A stretch of DNA of 64,000 nucleotides from NCBI RefSeq assembly GCF_017497975.1, contig NZ_JAGDEL010000003.1, positions 62,001 to 126,000 of the forward strand. Reading direction: 5' to 3'. Below are positions 55,171 to 64,000 of the stretch, piece after piece. Position 1 is the stretch's first letter, and each line of letters begins with the position of its first letter. A program made the position numbers and the translations under genes. The stretch is from Metabacillus bambusae. GTDB lineage: Bacteria > Bacillota > Bacilli > Bacillales > Bacillaceae. The notes beneath the pieces are model-generated. The model was not told the DNA's origin. It made no database searches and saw only the letters and a program-made list of their open reading frames with translations.

Positions 55171-56658
55171 TTAAAAGATTTTTTCTAACCATTCCTTAAA
55201 AAGCTCGTTAGTTTCCCCCGGCGAAAAAGAATAAGCCCCCATTCGATATCTTTCATGATACCCAACATCATAGAAATTCTTATCACTGGTCATATAACAT
55301 TCGATCGGAGTCAAAATATAAACTTCTTTTACGACCGTCATATCACCATCTCTTGCTAAAATCCCATCCCTGTATTTATGCATCTCTCCAAGTGCCATTG
55401 GGATATTAGCAGGAATACGGTACTTAGGGTCCATGACAAACAGCTGACCATGGTAATCAATGACGATATCAGGAATCATTCTTTGCGTGTATGAGTAGTA
55501 TGGATTTGTATTAAATTGAATAATCTTTTGGTAGATTAACTTACCACCATTATTAAGCTTTATCACACTTTCTTTGTTTTCAGCTAACCGTAAAAAATAA
55601 TAACCGTCCCTTTTTGTGAACAACTCTGCTGTATCATTTAGTTGTCCAAGTTCACGTAGGGTCCGAATGATCTGAATGAAGCACCACATTTCATACAACA
55701 AATATGTGTCTTTTAAACCTAATTTTTGTTCAATATCAAAGGTGATGTTTTTAAACTGATGAAGTGACAGAAACCATTGATACCATAGCCTGTATACTGG
55801 GTGCTTCCGAAACACTTGAGTAATTTTCACAGGACCTGAAAGAGGTCTTAGTCCTTGTAGGAATTCTGCTTTTTTCCATAGACTGATCCAGTCAAGATAT
55901 TGTGTAGCCTTCTTTTGAATATCAACATCGTTTATAAGTGTGTAAGTTTTTAATAAAGATCCTAATTCATTAAGCTGTAAGAGAATAACACGATTTTCAT
56001 ATACATTAAATGTTTCTTCTACTTTTGTTGTTTGGATGTGACTTGGTAGCTTTTTTGGGGTTCCTCCAAAGCTTTCACCGTAACGTTCCATCCATGCGAT
56101 GCTTCTTGGTGTAACAGACTTCACACGTTCGCGTCTCATTAATACTTCTTCTTTGTGCAGATTTCTTAACGGATGTGCTAAGATCTTTTGAAAGGTATTT
56201 CTTAGTTTGTATATAGATGATTCGATATACATCCACTGTAACATGGAGCATTCTCTTGTATATCCACTCGCAGATATGTTCGTATCTAATCCAGATTGTT
56301 GAAAACAAATACTTGCTTCTTTTAATAACTCATCTAAAAGTAATTGGTATTGCTGCTCGGTTAGCTTACGATGATCGGTATAAACATAGTTTTCAATCTT
56401 TTCTTCGGCTTCTTTAGTGGTAATCGTAAATGAAGTAATCCCACTTTGAAAGGGAGTTTCAAAGACACCTTCCCAACCGTCTTGAGATTTGGTCATTGGT
56501 AATGAAAGGTGCTGCATTCTAAATTGAAATGATTCTTTTGATCGTGTTCTCCATCTATAAATTTTTGCTTCTTCTAGATAGATCTTATTTAGTGACACCC
56601 AGTTTTTTTGATTATCATCCCATACTGTAATTTTAACGCCAGAATTGAGTGGAGCCAT
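55171..56658 (-). CDS. DUF2357-type nuclease (McrC-like partner)
   Basis: 495 residues. The N-terminal 160 are beta-rich (DUF2357 region, ending IENYVYTDHRKLTEQQYQLL), the middle is helical (EETFNVYENRVILLQLNELG). A PD-(D/E)XK core is near 395-430: MIPDIVIDYHGQLFVMDPKY-R with D and D-x-K, then EMHKYRDGI. It should provide the cleaving activity in a GTP/ATP-driven type IV complex with the upstream McrB-type ATPase, whose gene it overlaps by 26 bp. The ATG lies within the end of that gene without its own strong box, so translational coupling is likely. Confidence 0.85.
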   Translation of the reverse strand: MAPLNSGVKITVWDDNQKNWVSLNKIYLEEAKIYRWRTRSKESFQFRMQHLSLPMTKSQDGWEGVFETPFQSGITSFTITTKEAEEKIENYVYTDHRKLTEQQYQLLLDELLKEASICFQQSGLDTNISASGYTRECSMLQWMYIESSIYKLRNTFQKILAHPLRNLHKEEVLMRRERVKSVTPRSIAWMERYGESFGGTPKKLPSHIQTTKVEETFNVYENRVILLQLNELGSLLKTYTLINDVDIQKKATQYLDWISLWKKAEFLQGLRPLSGPVKITQVFRKHPVYRLWYQWFLSLHQFKNITFDIEQKLGLKDTYLLYEMWCFIQIIRTLRELGQLNDTAELFTKRDGYYFLRLAENKESVIKLNNGGKLIYQKIIQFNTNPYYSYTQRMIPDIVIDYHGQLFVMDPKYRIPANIPMALGEMHKYRDGILARDGDMTVVKEVYILTPIECYMTSDKNFYDVGYHERYRMGAYSFSPGETNELFKEWLEKIF

Positions 56659-58876
56659 ATCGCTCTAAATCCTCTCTCATGCGCTTTATATGTTTATAGA
56701 CTTGAGATTTCTCGCCAAATTGTTGGGAAAATAAGTTTGCTAGTACTTCCAACAATTCTGAAATTCGTTCATCTCCTCTAATTTTTGGGATTACCTTTTC
56801 AGCTACCACACCATCTAGTGCTACTAAAGGCTCCATTCGTAAATCCTCTGGCAACATACTATTCTTATATAATTTCCGGATCATTTCATTCATTGTTCGA
56901 TAACCGAAGTGTAGGTCGTATGTTGTAAGATTTCTATGTATCGTTAATAATAAATCCCATTCATTTTGAACAGTTTTCTTGAATTTTTCTTCTAAACGGT
57001 CCCAGAAACTTGAAAAATCAACATCTGAAAGAGTCATAACAAATGAGCGATCAAGTACTTTATCAGATATACTATGCGTTGTTTCATCGACATTAATCGT
57101 ACCAATTACATAGAAGTTGTGCGGGATTTCAATCGTTTTTGGCACATCCTTAAGATCATCGATATTATGTAGTTGGATCGGATTTCTTGATTCAACCGCA
57201 CTTAAATAGTCGCTTAAATAATACTCCACACGAGCCAGGTTCATCTCATCTAGGACAATGAAATGAGGCTTGTCTTTTTCTTCATTCGCCTGCAGCAACA
57301 TATCTAAAAACTCTGTTTTCATATATCGTTTTTCAAATGAACTGTAGTATCCAAATAGTGATGTAGCATCCATCCAATCTGGTCGGACTGGAACTACTTT
57401 TAGGTAGGGGTTTTCCTCGCTATAATCAAGCCCGTACACCGCATTGGCAAATACGCGGCATAGTTGTGTTTTCCCTGTTCCAGAAATACCGCTTAAAATG
57501 ACAAAATGCTTATCATCAAGACTTGTTAAGTTTAAGTAGAAATCTCTAATAATATCAAGTGAAAACGTGAACCCACTTTGTTCGACTAGATCTAGGATGT
57601 TGGAGAAGTCGAAGGAACTAGAGTAGTCTTCTACTTCGCTTTCTATATCCTCATCTTCTTCAGGAATCTCAATAGATTTGACGCCTTTTGGGAAAGTTAG
57701 AGAGCCTCTGACATCTGCAAAGATTGCCGCTGCTGTTATTAGTCTTTCCTTAATTTTTGTCATTGGCTCTGTAAAGGATTTAGTCGTTTCTTCAAATGTC
57801 CCAACATAAAAAGCATTCGATTCATTTAATCTGAAATCATGGTTTTTTAATTCCTCAATCGTTTGTTCTTGATATTGCTGATTTTCATTATGTCTTCCTC
57901 GTTCACGATAGGATTTTCTAATATACCAATTGTAGCTTTCTCTAGAAAATAATTTTCGTGTTTGAGAGAAAATGAATCCGCGATTATTAATAATTATGCC
58001 GATTGATTCATGCGGATCTCTGGTATAAAAGCCGATATGTCCTTCCGTAATTAACTGATCCTGATCATAAATATAGAATATCTGCTTGTATTCATTTGTT
58101 TTCACTTTCTTAACTTCTTCCTCTACCTTCACTTCATAAGTTTTCGAGAAAAGATTAATGTGAAAGGGTTGAACATCCTTTTGAATATCCTTAATTAACA
58201 TTAGCGATTGACTATGTTCGATAGCTTCTTTTTCTAACAGGCTGCGAATTGGCGATAACTTTTGGTACGTATCCCACAGCTGCTCAATAAGCTGCTCTTC
58301 TTCAATTTCTCCTTCTAAAGGAAGGATCTTACCGAAGTAGATGGTTGGCTTCCTTCTATTTCTTATATAATTCGATATTGTATCTATAAACTCATTTTTA
58401 TCTACAAAGTTCTTTTTCTCTTCAATCGTAAATATTTTCAGATCATCATGTAGTTCAACTACCATTCTCTCAAGTTCGTGAACCTGTGTTCTTTTTGACA
58501 AAACCCAAAATGGGTAAAAATCAGAGCTCATCATCATACGGATTTCTCGTGATGCTAAATGGAACTCAAGTTTCAGGATAAATAATGGACTTTCATATAA
58601 CTTTTCATCGATAAATTCTACAAAGCCCTTGTTACCGTAATTCTGTTTTTTTTCTGCGTATTTAGGATTCTTTGAATCTGCAATCGTTGTTTTAATAGTT
58701 TGTTCATGTGTATGTATTTTTAACTGAAGTAAATAAGAATCACGTTTACTGTATTTTGCGATAAATGAGTCCATGATTTTTCTTGCTAATGGCTGGACTT
58801 CATCAAGGATTCTTTGGTTCCTTAATGTTGTATCTTCTATGTTCATTATATCAACTAAATTGTTTGCTTGGATCAT
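56633..58876 (-). CDS. McrB-type AAA+ ATPase
   Basis: 747 residues. The first 420 are a target-recognition-type region with no named domain. AAA+ core: Walker A GISGTGKT (about 464), Walker B with the McrB-typical DEMNLARVEYYL (about 540), sensor GTINVDETTHSISDKVLDRS (about 592) and R-finger region. In McrBC the hexamer translocates DNA and activates the nuclease subunit. ATG at 58876 is 10 nt after AAGGA; GTG at 58885 is adjacent to the box. Forms a two-gene module with the DUF2357 protein. Confidence 0.88.
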   Translation of the reverse strand: MIQANNLVDIMNIEDTTLRNQRILDEVQPLARKIMDSFIAKYSKRDSYLLQLKIHTHEQTIKTTIADSKNPKYAEKKQNYGNKGFVEFIDEKLYESPLFILKLEFHLASREIRMMMSSDFYPFWVLSKRTQVHELERMVVELHDDLKIFTIEEKKNFVDKNEFIDTISNYIRNRRKPTIYFGKILPLEGEIEEEQLIEQLWDTYQKLSPIRSLLEKEAIEHSQSLMLIKDIQKDVQPFHINLFSKTYEVKVEEEVKKVKTNEYKQIFYIYDQDQLITEGHIGFYTRDPHESIGIIINNRGFIFSQTRKLFSRESYNWYIRKSYRERGRHNENQQYQEQTIEELKNHDFRLNESNAFYVGTFEETTKSFTEPMTKIKERLITAAAIFADVRGSLTFPKGVKSIEIPEEDEDIESEVEDYSSSFDFSNILDLVEQSGFTFSLDIIRDFYLNLTSLDDKHFVILSGISGTGKTQLCRVFANAVYGLDYSEENPYLKVVPVRPDWMDATSLFGYYSSFEKRYMKTEFLDMLLQANEEKDKPHFIVLDEMNLARVEYYLSDYLSAVESRNPIQLHNIDDLKDVPKTIEIPHNFYVIGTINVDETTHSISDKVLDRSFVMTLSDVDFSSFWDRLEEKFKKTVQNEWDLLLTIHRNLTTYDLHFGYRTMNEMIRKLYKNSMLPEDLRMEPLVALDGVVAEKVIPKIRGDERISELLEVLANLFSQQFGEKSQVYKHIKRMREDLERYGSTQFWR

Positions 58877-59151
58877 GAGTGTCACTTCCTTACGTTTGTG
58901 TAAATAGCCCTATTACTATATTAATACAAATCACTACCAATTTTAACAATTCGATAATTTTTGTTTAGTAAACCACTCTCCAAGCTTCAAGGGTATGGGT
59001 TATTTACTGCTCTAAAAAATCATGAAAATTCTACAATTTAGACTAATAACAGAAGATTAAAACAAATTACTTTACTCTGTATTACTTTTAGAAGATGTTG
59101 TGTAAAATGAATTCAAATCCTACCGCTTTTCAACCTTTTCCAGCAAACAAA

Positions 59152-59197
59152 AACAACACTCACAAACGTTGATTTAACAACATTCGTGAGTGTTTTA
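59152..59197. terminator. Hairpin terminator between modules
   Basis: ACACTCAC-AAACGTTG / CAACATTCGTGAGTGT stem around ATTTAA, followed by TTTT on the plus side and preceded by A-rich sequence, so it may stop transcription both ways. Confidence 0.75.
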
Positions 59198-59254
59198 AAG
59201 TTTTTAAAATGAACTCGTTTTGTTCTTAAGATACCGGTGGTCGGGGTCTAACGA

Positions 59255-59474
59255 TCTATGGGTGTAAGAATTTCCGAGTCGTTTTGTCATCTTTCTTGAT
59301 ATGCAATAACCCAACGATTAACTGTATCACGGTGTAAATTCAAACCGTCCGCAATTTCTCAACTTATTTCTTTCCATCTAAAACCTGACGTACTGCTTCT
59401 AGCTTAACTTCGACACTTGTATGATTTTGCCATTCTTGTTGTTCCCCTAAAATGTAGATATGTCGTGTTTTCAT
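59255..59474 (-). pseudogene. IS3-family transposase OrfA remnant
   Basis: NHTSVEVKLEAVRQVLDGKK then a TAA, with the continuation in another frame (IADGLNLHRDTVNRWVIAYQ). This is the HTH_Tnp_1 helix-turn-helix of IS3 OrfA proteins. At least one stop and one shift; OrfB is absent. Confidence 0.7.
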
Positions 59475-59669
59475 CTGTACTATATGTTCATTATAAGGGA
59501 ATCAATCGCTGTAACTACTCGAAATTTGTCATATTCGCCAAGTGACAGACACTCTTTTTAATGTTTATGTATTCTAGCAACAAGATTAATTACAATTCTA
59601 CTAGCTGATCTAACGTTCTACCCTATAAGGTACATTTTACATTTAGTCCTTAACCCTTCTTTTTATCTT

Positions 59670-60965
59670 TTATAAAGAAATATGCACTACCTGATCTGTA
59701 TACTCTATCAGATTTAATCTCTTATTATTAGGTTGATTCATGTTTACTCTATCCGTGAACAACATCCCTCTTACCTTTATTTCATCATTTTGATCCATGT
59801 AGTTACTATTTCTATCCTTAATAAATGTTACATAATCTACAAGTTCACGGAGCCCGGTGACGGCATATTCCAATCGAGTAGTATGCTTTACTTCTCCTAT
59901 AACGACGTTTTTTAATACATTCGTATCTTTTTCATAAATTTCAACAATAATATCCGGTCTACCACTCCAATAGATCGAGGTATCGATACACTGACTAAAC
60001 AGGTCCTTTGCTAGTTTTTCTGCTTTAGACATCGAGTTTAATTTACGGTTGATAAACGGGTGTTCATGTAGACTCACTTCGTTAGTAAAGACATTAAATT
60101 TGATTTGGTTTGATCCTGTTGAATCATGAAACACTTTGTAAATATACTTTTCATCGTTCCAATTAGCAACGAGATTATTTCGCCCGTCCATTATTTGCAG
60201 CTGAGCATTATTCGTATTATGTTCGATTAATTGGACTACCCAGTATAATTCAAACAACACGTCTTCTTCCTGCGGAAACACAAACGTTTCTCGTAGGAGC
60301 TGCTGTACCTCTTTTTGGTCTATTTCACCTGCGAGTACTTTTCGATATTGCTGTAGTATGGAAGCAGCTTTTCGATAGAGTGGATTACGATGCTTTAATG
60401 TGTCTAGAATCATACGGTCTGTTACCTTTTTTTGTTCAGTTTGTACACGTGACAAGTATATATTTTTCGTAAGCATGTGATGGACAGTATGCTTTAGTTC
60501 GTTCCATTCTTGAAACCAGGTATACTTCTTGTAATAGTCACTGTCTATGTTTTTAAATAAGATCATGTACAAGGTTTGTATTACCTCTAACAAGACTAGA
60601 TTTTCTTTAACTGCATATTCCCGGTTTTTTTCGTTAACAGAGAAGATCGTGCTGTCCTTTGCATTTCTTGTTAGACGACTATTGATCGTCTTTGGCCAGT
60701 TGATCTGTCCTTTTATATACCCATGATACGTATCCTGTCTAACTGTTGTTGATGTTTTAAACCTTCTTATTAACATGGGCAGTTCTTTGACAAATAGTAT
60801 TACTTCTTCCTTTAATAAGAAATGAATCTGTAATAGCTGCTCTAATTGGGATATTTGCAGGTCTGTTTTTTTTATAAATGAATTGAGCTCCACTTTTCCA
60901 GACTTTAAATATATAACAAGGAAATCACTGATTTCCTCAATTAGTTCTTCTGCACTCCGTTTCAT
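59670..60965 (-). CDS. PD-(D/E)XK nuclease, partner of the EVE-containing McrB-type ATPase
   Basis: 431 residues. Mostly helical to 300 (LEVIQTLYMILFKNIDSDYY, LLRETFVFPQEEDVLFELYW). The C-terminus has SGRPDIIVEIYE (Asp about 337), VVIGEVKHTTRLEYAVTGLR (E-x-K about 357) and ELVDY, a clear PD-(D/E)XK active site. It starts 3 nt after the upstream ATPase stop, with AAGGGG in that gene's last codons, so the two are co-translated. By position it takes the McrC role, although it does not look like a DUF2357 protein. Confidence 0.8.
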   Translation of the reverse strand: MKRSAEELIEEISDFLVIYLKSGKVELNSFIKKTDLQISQLEQLLQIHFLLKEEVILFVKELPMLIRRFKTSTTVRQDTYHGYIKGQINWPKTINSRLTRNAKDSTIFSVNEKNREYAVKENLVLLEVIQTLYMILFKNIDSDYYKKYTWFQEWNELKHTVHHMLTKNIYLSRVQTEQKKVTDRMILDTLKHRNPLYRKAASILQQYRKVLAGEIDQKEVQQLLRETFVFPQEEDVLFELYWVVQLIEHNTNNAQLQIMDGRNNLVANWNDEKYIYKVFHDSTGSNQIKFNVFTNEVSLHEHPFINRKLNSMSKAEKLAKDLFSQCIDTSIYWSGRPDIIVEIYEKDTNVLKNVVIGEVKHTTRLEYAVTGLRELVDYVTFIKDRNSNYMDQNDEIKVRGMLFTDRVNMNQPNNKRLNLIEYTDQVVHISL

Positions 60966-60968
60966 AGG

Positions 60969-63900
60969 CTACCCCTTCATATGAAAGAAATCTTCAGCAA
61001 ACTGTGTTATCTGATCGACTTTAACTTCTTGCAACTGACTTACCTGTTCGATAAACTCAAGAATATCTTTATCCAATAACCCCTCGAATTGTGGTAAAAC
61101 ATACAAGATAATTGCGGATGTAAAGTCACCATCTATCGCAGTATATTTCGCGATATCCTCAACAATCGCTGGACCTATTTGTCGATAGTTATTAATTTGC
61201 TGCCAAGTAAAAGCTAATGCTTTAGAATAGTTATAGTTGCTAATATTCCATGTAACAAGGAACTCATTAACAAGAGCCTCATCAATTAGCTTAGGAACAC
61301 CGACCGGTATAAATGCAAACCGTCTCATAAAGGCATAGCTCATTTCGTAAAGAGAAGCCTTATCTAATGTGTTCATTGTCCCGATTAAACGCCAGTCTTT
61401 CGGTATAATATATTCATAATCATTTGGGATAACGGTCGTCTCACTACCCTGTGGGCGTAACAATAGTGCTTGACCACTTTCTGATTGAAAATTTAACGTA
61501 ATAAGATCACCGGTCAATGCAGAAAACAGTGAACCAAAAGCTTTATCAATATCAGCTCGATTCATTTCATCAATAATTAACCATTTGTTAATTGGTTTAT
61601 TGGTATTGGCATCCTTAAAGCAATCGAGGAACAGTCCTGGCTTGAAGGATAATGTCCCATCAATCCTCGGTTTATATCCTCCAATTGTTTCGTATGTTGA
61701 CCAATCAGAAGTAGCCGTAGACATCTTATAATCTGCTTCAAACATGCGACAAATCTGTTTCGCTAATTTAGACTTACCTGTTCCCGGAGGACCCGTAAGA
61801 ATAACGTTTTTGCCATTTCGCAAAGCCGTTTTTATTTGTTTAAGAAGTAATTCTTTATCTTCAAAGTATAAGTTATCGAGGTCCAATGTCTTATCAAATG
61901 ATAAACTTGGGATTGCCACCTTATTACTTACTATTTGAGATGGTTCTAAGGCTAAAATCGTCTCAAACTCTGCCTTTGTTATTTCAAATAAACTTCCCTG
62001 GGCACCATTTTTAATCGGCGAACAATGTTGTAGTTCCTCCACTTGGGAAATTGTTTCCCAGCTAATTGGTGTTATATCTTCAACATAACGAAAAGAAACA
62101 CCCTGGGTTGGGGCCTCAAACCCTTCCTCTTCTACTATATGTAACCCTTCTACCACTTCTCCTTGAGCAACAACTTCTTTTCTTGGGGTAGATTCATAAA
62201 AGATTATTTTATCTCCTGGTTTAGCATTTTCAAAAGCTGAAAAAATTCTTCTTTTGTTCCCTTTTTCATTAAAAGCAGTATAATTAACAGCTCCTCCATC
62301 TTTTATATTTTCGACACTCCAAATCGTTGGATTTGCTGTTAACCAGAAATATCTCACTCCATCTACTTCTGGAAGAGTTGGTGGAGTACTAATTTCCTTT
62401 GTTAATACTTCAAGTCTTTGTTCTGGTATAAAAATGGCTTGTTCCAGAACTTCTATATTAGACTTTCTATAAGGAGATTTAGAATATCCTTCAAATCGCT
62501 CGTTAACCATTGACAATGATTTATCGAATGCTGCTTGCAAGTATGGACTCGTTTTATATTCCTCAGCTGGAATAGAAGTAAGTGCAACTGGGCTTTCACC
62601 ATCTTTAGTAACAAACAGCTGTCGATAATAATTCTTATCTCTAATATCATCCTCAGCTAGCGCAAGTCTTACCATTAATTCACCATCTTCTTGATAAAAA
62701 CCAAGAATCAACCAGTTACAAAAATCAATGTGCATTTTTTTCGAAGGTAATGTGACTGCAACTCGAGGATTACCTGGGTCTGTAACTCCTAGTTTTGCTA
62801 ATGTCATTTGAGCAAAGTCAAATGCCCACTCTGCTTCTTCAAAGTTATTGAAGATTGCAGAAAATTTGCTAGAAAATTTGCTAATTTCCACTTCATTTCC
62901 CTCCACGAAAATTGGAAACACTTCTCTAAACTTCGTTTTCATACGTTCATACTTAAAGTCATTAATATTCGTTAAAGTGATAATGCTTTCTTTTCCTCTA
63001 TTTGGGTGTTCAGAACCATAGAGTAGACCGAATCGTATACCCTTTTCATCAATAGAAACAAATAGTTGTGCCGCTACCTTATGCGATTTTTTATTGGTAG
63101 GATAAACGGCTAACCAGCTTTCAGAATCACCAAAGTTTTGCTTCCAATTAAAGCCATTAATTACTTTGTTTTCTTCCAACTCGACTGATGCGACATCATC
63201 TATATTCCTGATTGCTTGATGAATAGTTGAAAGTTCATGGTGCACTTTTTCTTTAATAGAATCATAATAAATTTGAAACAAGATAGTAAAATTAGTCCAG
63301 GCTTGTAATATATTCTTCTCATTTTCATCGTTCACTTCTCGTTTGATTTTCTCCATTTCGGCTGTATATAGCTGATTTTTCTCAAGAATTTGATCAAGAA
63401 GTCTAAACCTAATTTTATTTACTTTTGTTGCTCTACGATATATTTCTCTACTTTTTAATAGATCTTCTCGATTAAGCTGCTTTATTGTGTCAAGAAATTC
63501 TTGATCATTTTTGGAGAAGCGATCAAGTTTTTTTGCTATCGTATGGATATACTCTACTGCACTTTCTACCTTCGGCTGGTCATATTGAGTGAGACAAAAG
63601 AAAAAGTCTTGCACGTCCATCATTGAAATGGAAAAACCCTTCCCTGATAGGTAACTATATGTAACTTCACAGATATCATAGTAAAATTGATAGTTATCAC
63701 TAACATTGCTTAACTTTTTGTTTATCCCAAACACTTTTTTAATGTCTTTAAACACCTCTTCTTTATACAACGGGTACCTTCTATAGTCGTATGCTGCTAG
63801 AAGATATCCGAATAAAGGTGCACCAAGGCTTATGTCATTTTTATATTCTTTACCTTTGTTGCGAAATTGTTCAATTCTATTAGAAATGCTTTCATCGCTG

Positions 63901-64000
63901 TTGTAATAAAGGTTATTCAACAGGGTTGCAACTAGCGTTGGCTCCGATTTAGCAAATTTATATAGGTCATCAGTATTACTCCAGTAAACAAAACTACCTT
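60969..64000 (-). CDS. McrB-type AAA+ ATPase with internal EVE domain, 5' end beyond the window
   Basis: The open frame runs to the window edge (GSFVYWSNTDDLYKFAKSEP precedes the first TTG at 63920), so the start is outside. At least 1,010 residues. Counting from 63920: the N-terminal 500 are of unassigned type; an EVE domain lies at about 520-660 (RYFWLTANPTIWSVENIKDG, GDKIIFYESTPRKEVVAQGE); Walker A GPPGTGKSK about 710, Walker B WLIIDEMNRADIDKAFG about 780, sensor RLIGTMNTLDKASLYEMS about 843. EVE domains in such proteins recognise modified cytosines. Forms a type IV module with the nuclease downstream. Confidence 0.87.
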   Translation of the reverse strand, partial: GSFVYWSNTDDLYKFAKSEPTLVATLLNNLYYNSDESISNRIEQFRNKGKEYKNDISLGAPLFGYLLAAYDYRRYPLYKEEVFKDIKKVFGINKKLSNVSDNYQFYYDICEVTYSYLSGKGFSISMMDVQDFFFCLTQYDQPKVESAVEYIHTIAKKLDRFSKNDQEFLDTIKQLNREDLLKSREIYRRATKVNKIRFRLLDQILEKNQLYTAEMEKIKREVNDENEKNILQAWTNFTILFQIYYDSIKEKVHHELSTIHQAIRNIDDVASVELEENKVINGFNWKQNFGDSESWLAVYPTNKKSHKVAAQLFVSIDEKGIRFGLLYGSEHPNRGKESIITLTNINDFKYERMKTKFREVFPIFVEGNEVEISKFSSKFSAIFNNFEEAEWAFDFAQMTLAKLGVTDPGNPRVAVTLPSKKMHIDFCNWLILGFYQEDGELMVRLALAEDDIRDKNYYRQLFVTKDGESPVALTSIPAEEYKTSPYLQAAFDKSLSMVNERFEGYSKSPYRKSNIEVLEQAIFIPEQRLEVLTKEISTPPTLPEVDGVRYFWLTANPTIWSVENIKDGGAVNYTAFNEKGNKRRIFSAFENAKPGDKIIFYESTPRKEVVAQGEVVEGLHIVEEEGFEAPTQGVSFRYVEDITPISWETISQVEELQHCSPIKNGAQGSLFEITKAEFETILALEPSQIVSNKVAIPSLSFDKTLDLDNLYFEDKELLLKQIKTALRNGKNVILTGPPGTGKSKLAKQICRMFEADYKMSTATSDWSTYETIGGYKPRIDGTLSFKPGLFLDCFKDANTNKPINKWLIIDEMNRADIDKAFGSLFSALTGDLITLNFQSESGQALLLRPQGSETTVIPNDYEYIIPKDWRLIGTMNTLDKASLYEMSYAFMRRFAFIPVGVPKLIDEALVNEFLVTWNISNYNYSKALAFTWQQINNYRQIGPAIVEDIAKYTAIDGDFTSAIILYVLPQFEGLLDKDILEFIEQVSQLQEVKVDQITQFAEDFFHMKG

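Larger units (their letters stand above)
58877..59669. other. Stretch between the two restriction modules
   Basis: No intact gene. A terminator at 59152-59196 and an IS3-type orfA remnant at 59255-59474 are the only features found. TGACAGACACTC near 59550 may be an insertion-sequence end. Confidence 0.5.

Overview
The window looks like the chromosome of a low-GC, endospore-forming Bacillaceae. It encodes an H-type small acid-soluble spore protein, a GerAB-family germinant permease, four DUF3231 proteins and one DUF2935 protein. Ribosome binding sites are strong AGGAGG types, TTG and GTG starts are common, and the small accessory families (UPF0158, DUF6366, CBO0543, DUF402, GrpB) are typical of Bacillus relatives. 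No rRNA, tRNA or CRISPR array was seen.

Region 1 (about 0.6-44.5 kb) is unusual. It is a string of small, mostly single-gene units, nearly all read on the minus strand: acetyltransferases, Nudix hydrolases, a methyltransferase, nucleotidyltransferases, an APH-like fragment, an SDR, a PhzF protein, small membrane proteins and many unknowns. They are separated by about 50 copies (about 30 full-length) of one imperfect palindromic repeat, here called PSR (palindromic spacer repeat). A PSR has a left arm near CTTCTTCAACTAA, a short GCC spacer, a middle arm near GTTAGTTGAATAAG, a hairpin whose sequence varies while its pairing is kept, and a right arm near CACCCGTTAGTTGAATAAG. Every copy whose orientation can be read points the same way. 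The right end lies 0-10 nt from the stop codon of many minus-strand genes. This is the layout of a gene-cassette array (integron attC-like), but no integrase is visible, so that reading is inference. A 697-nt ORF-less group II intron has inserted precisely inside one PSR. Plus-strand units interrupt the array: a LysE exporter with a divergent cupin regulator, a CmtR-like/CadA cadmium-type efflux operon, sspH, DUF3231 genes, and a MarR-rhodanese-EVE operon. A sulP-usp operon faces a resolvase-fold protein that lacks the catalytic serine motif.

Region 2 (about 44.5-52.7 kb) begins where the array stops, at a broken Tn3-family transposon (frameshifted and deleted tnpA, intact-looking tnpR, palindromic res-like site). 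A WYL regulator with a DJ-1/PfpI protein and an MFS transporter follow, among gene fragments (PfkB kinase tail, DNA ligase fragment, other remnants).

Region 3 (about 52.7-64 kb) is a defence island on the minus strand. It holds two tandem McrBC-like type IV restriction modules (an EVE-containing McrB-type ATPase plus a PD-(D/E)XK protein, then an McrB-type ATPase overlapping a DUF2357-type nuclease), a MazG-like pyrophosphohydrolase, a broken HNH endonuclease and a winged-helix/PD-(D/E)XK-like protein. The first ATPase runs off the right edge. Frameshifts and stop codons are frequent across the window. Several lie in A/T homopolymers, so some could be sequencing errors and not decay.
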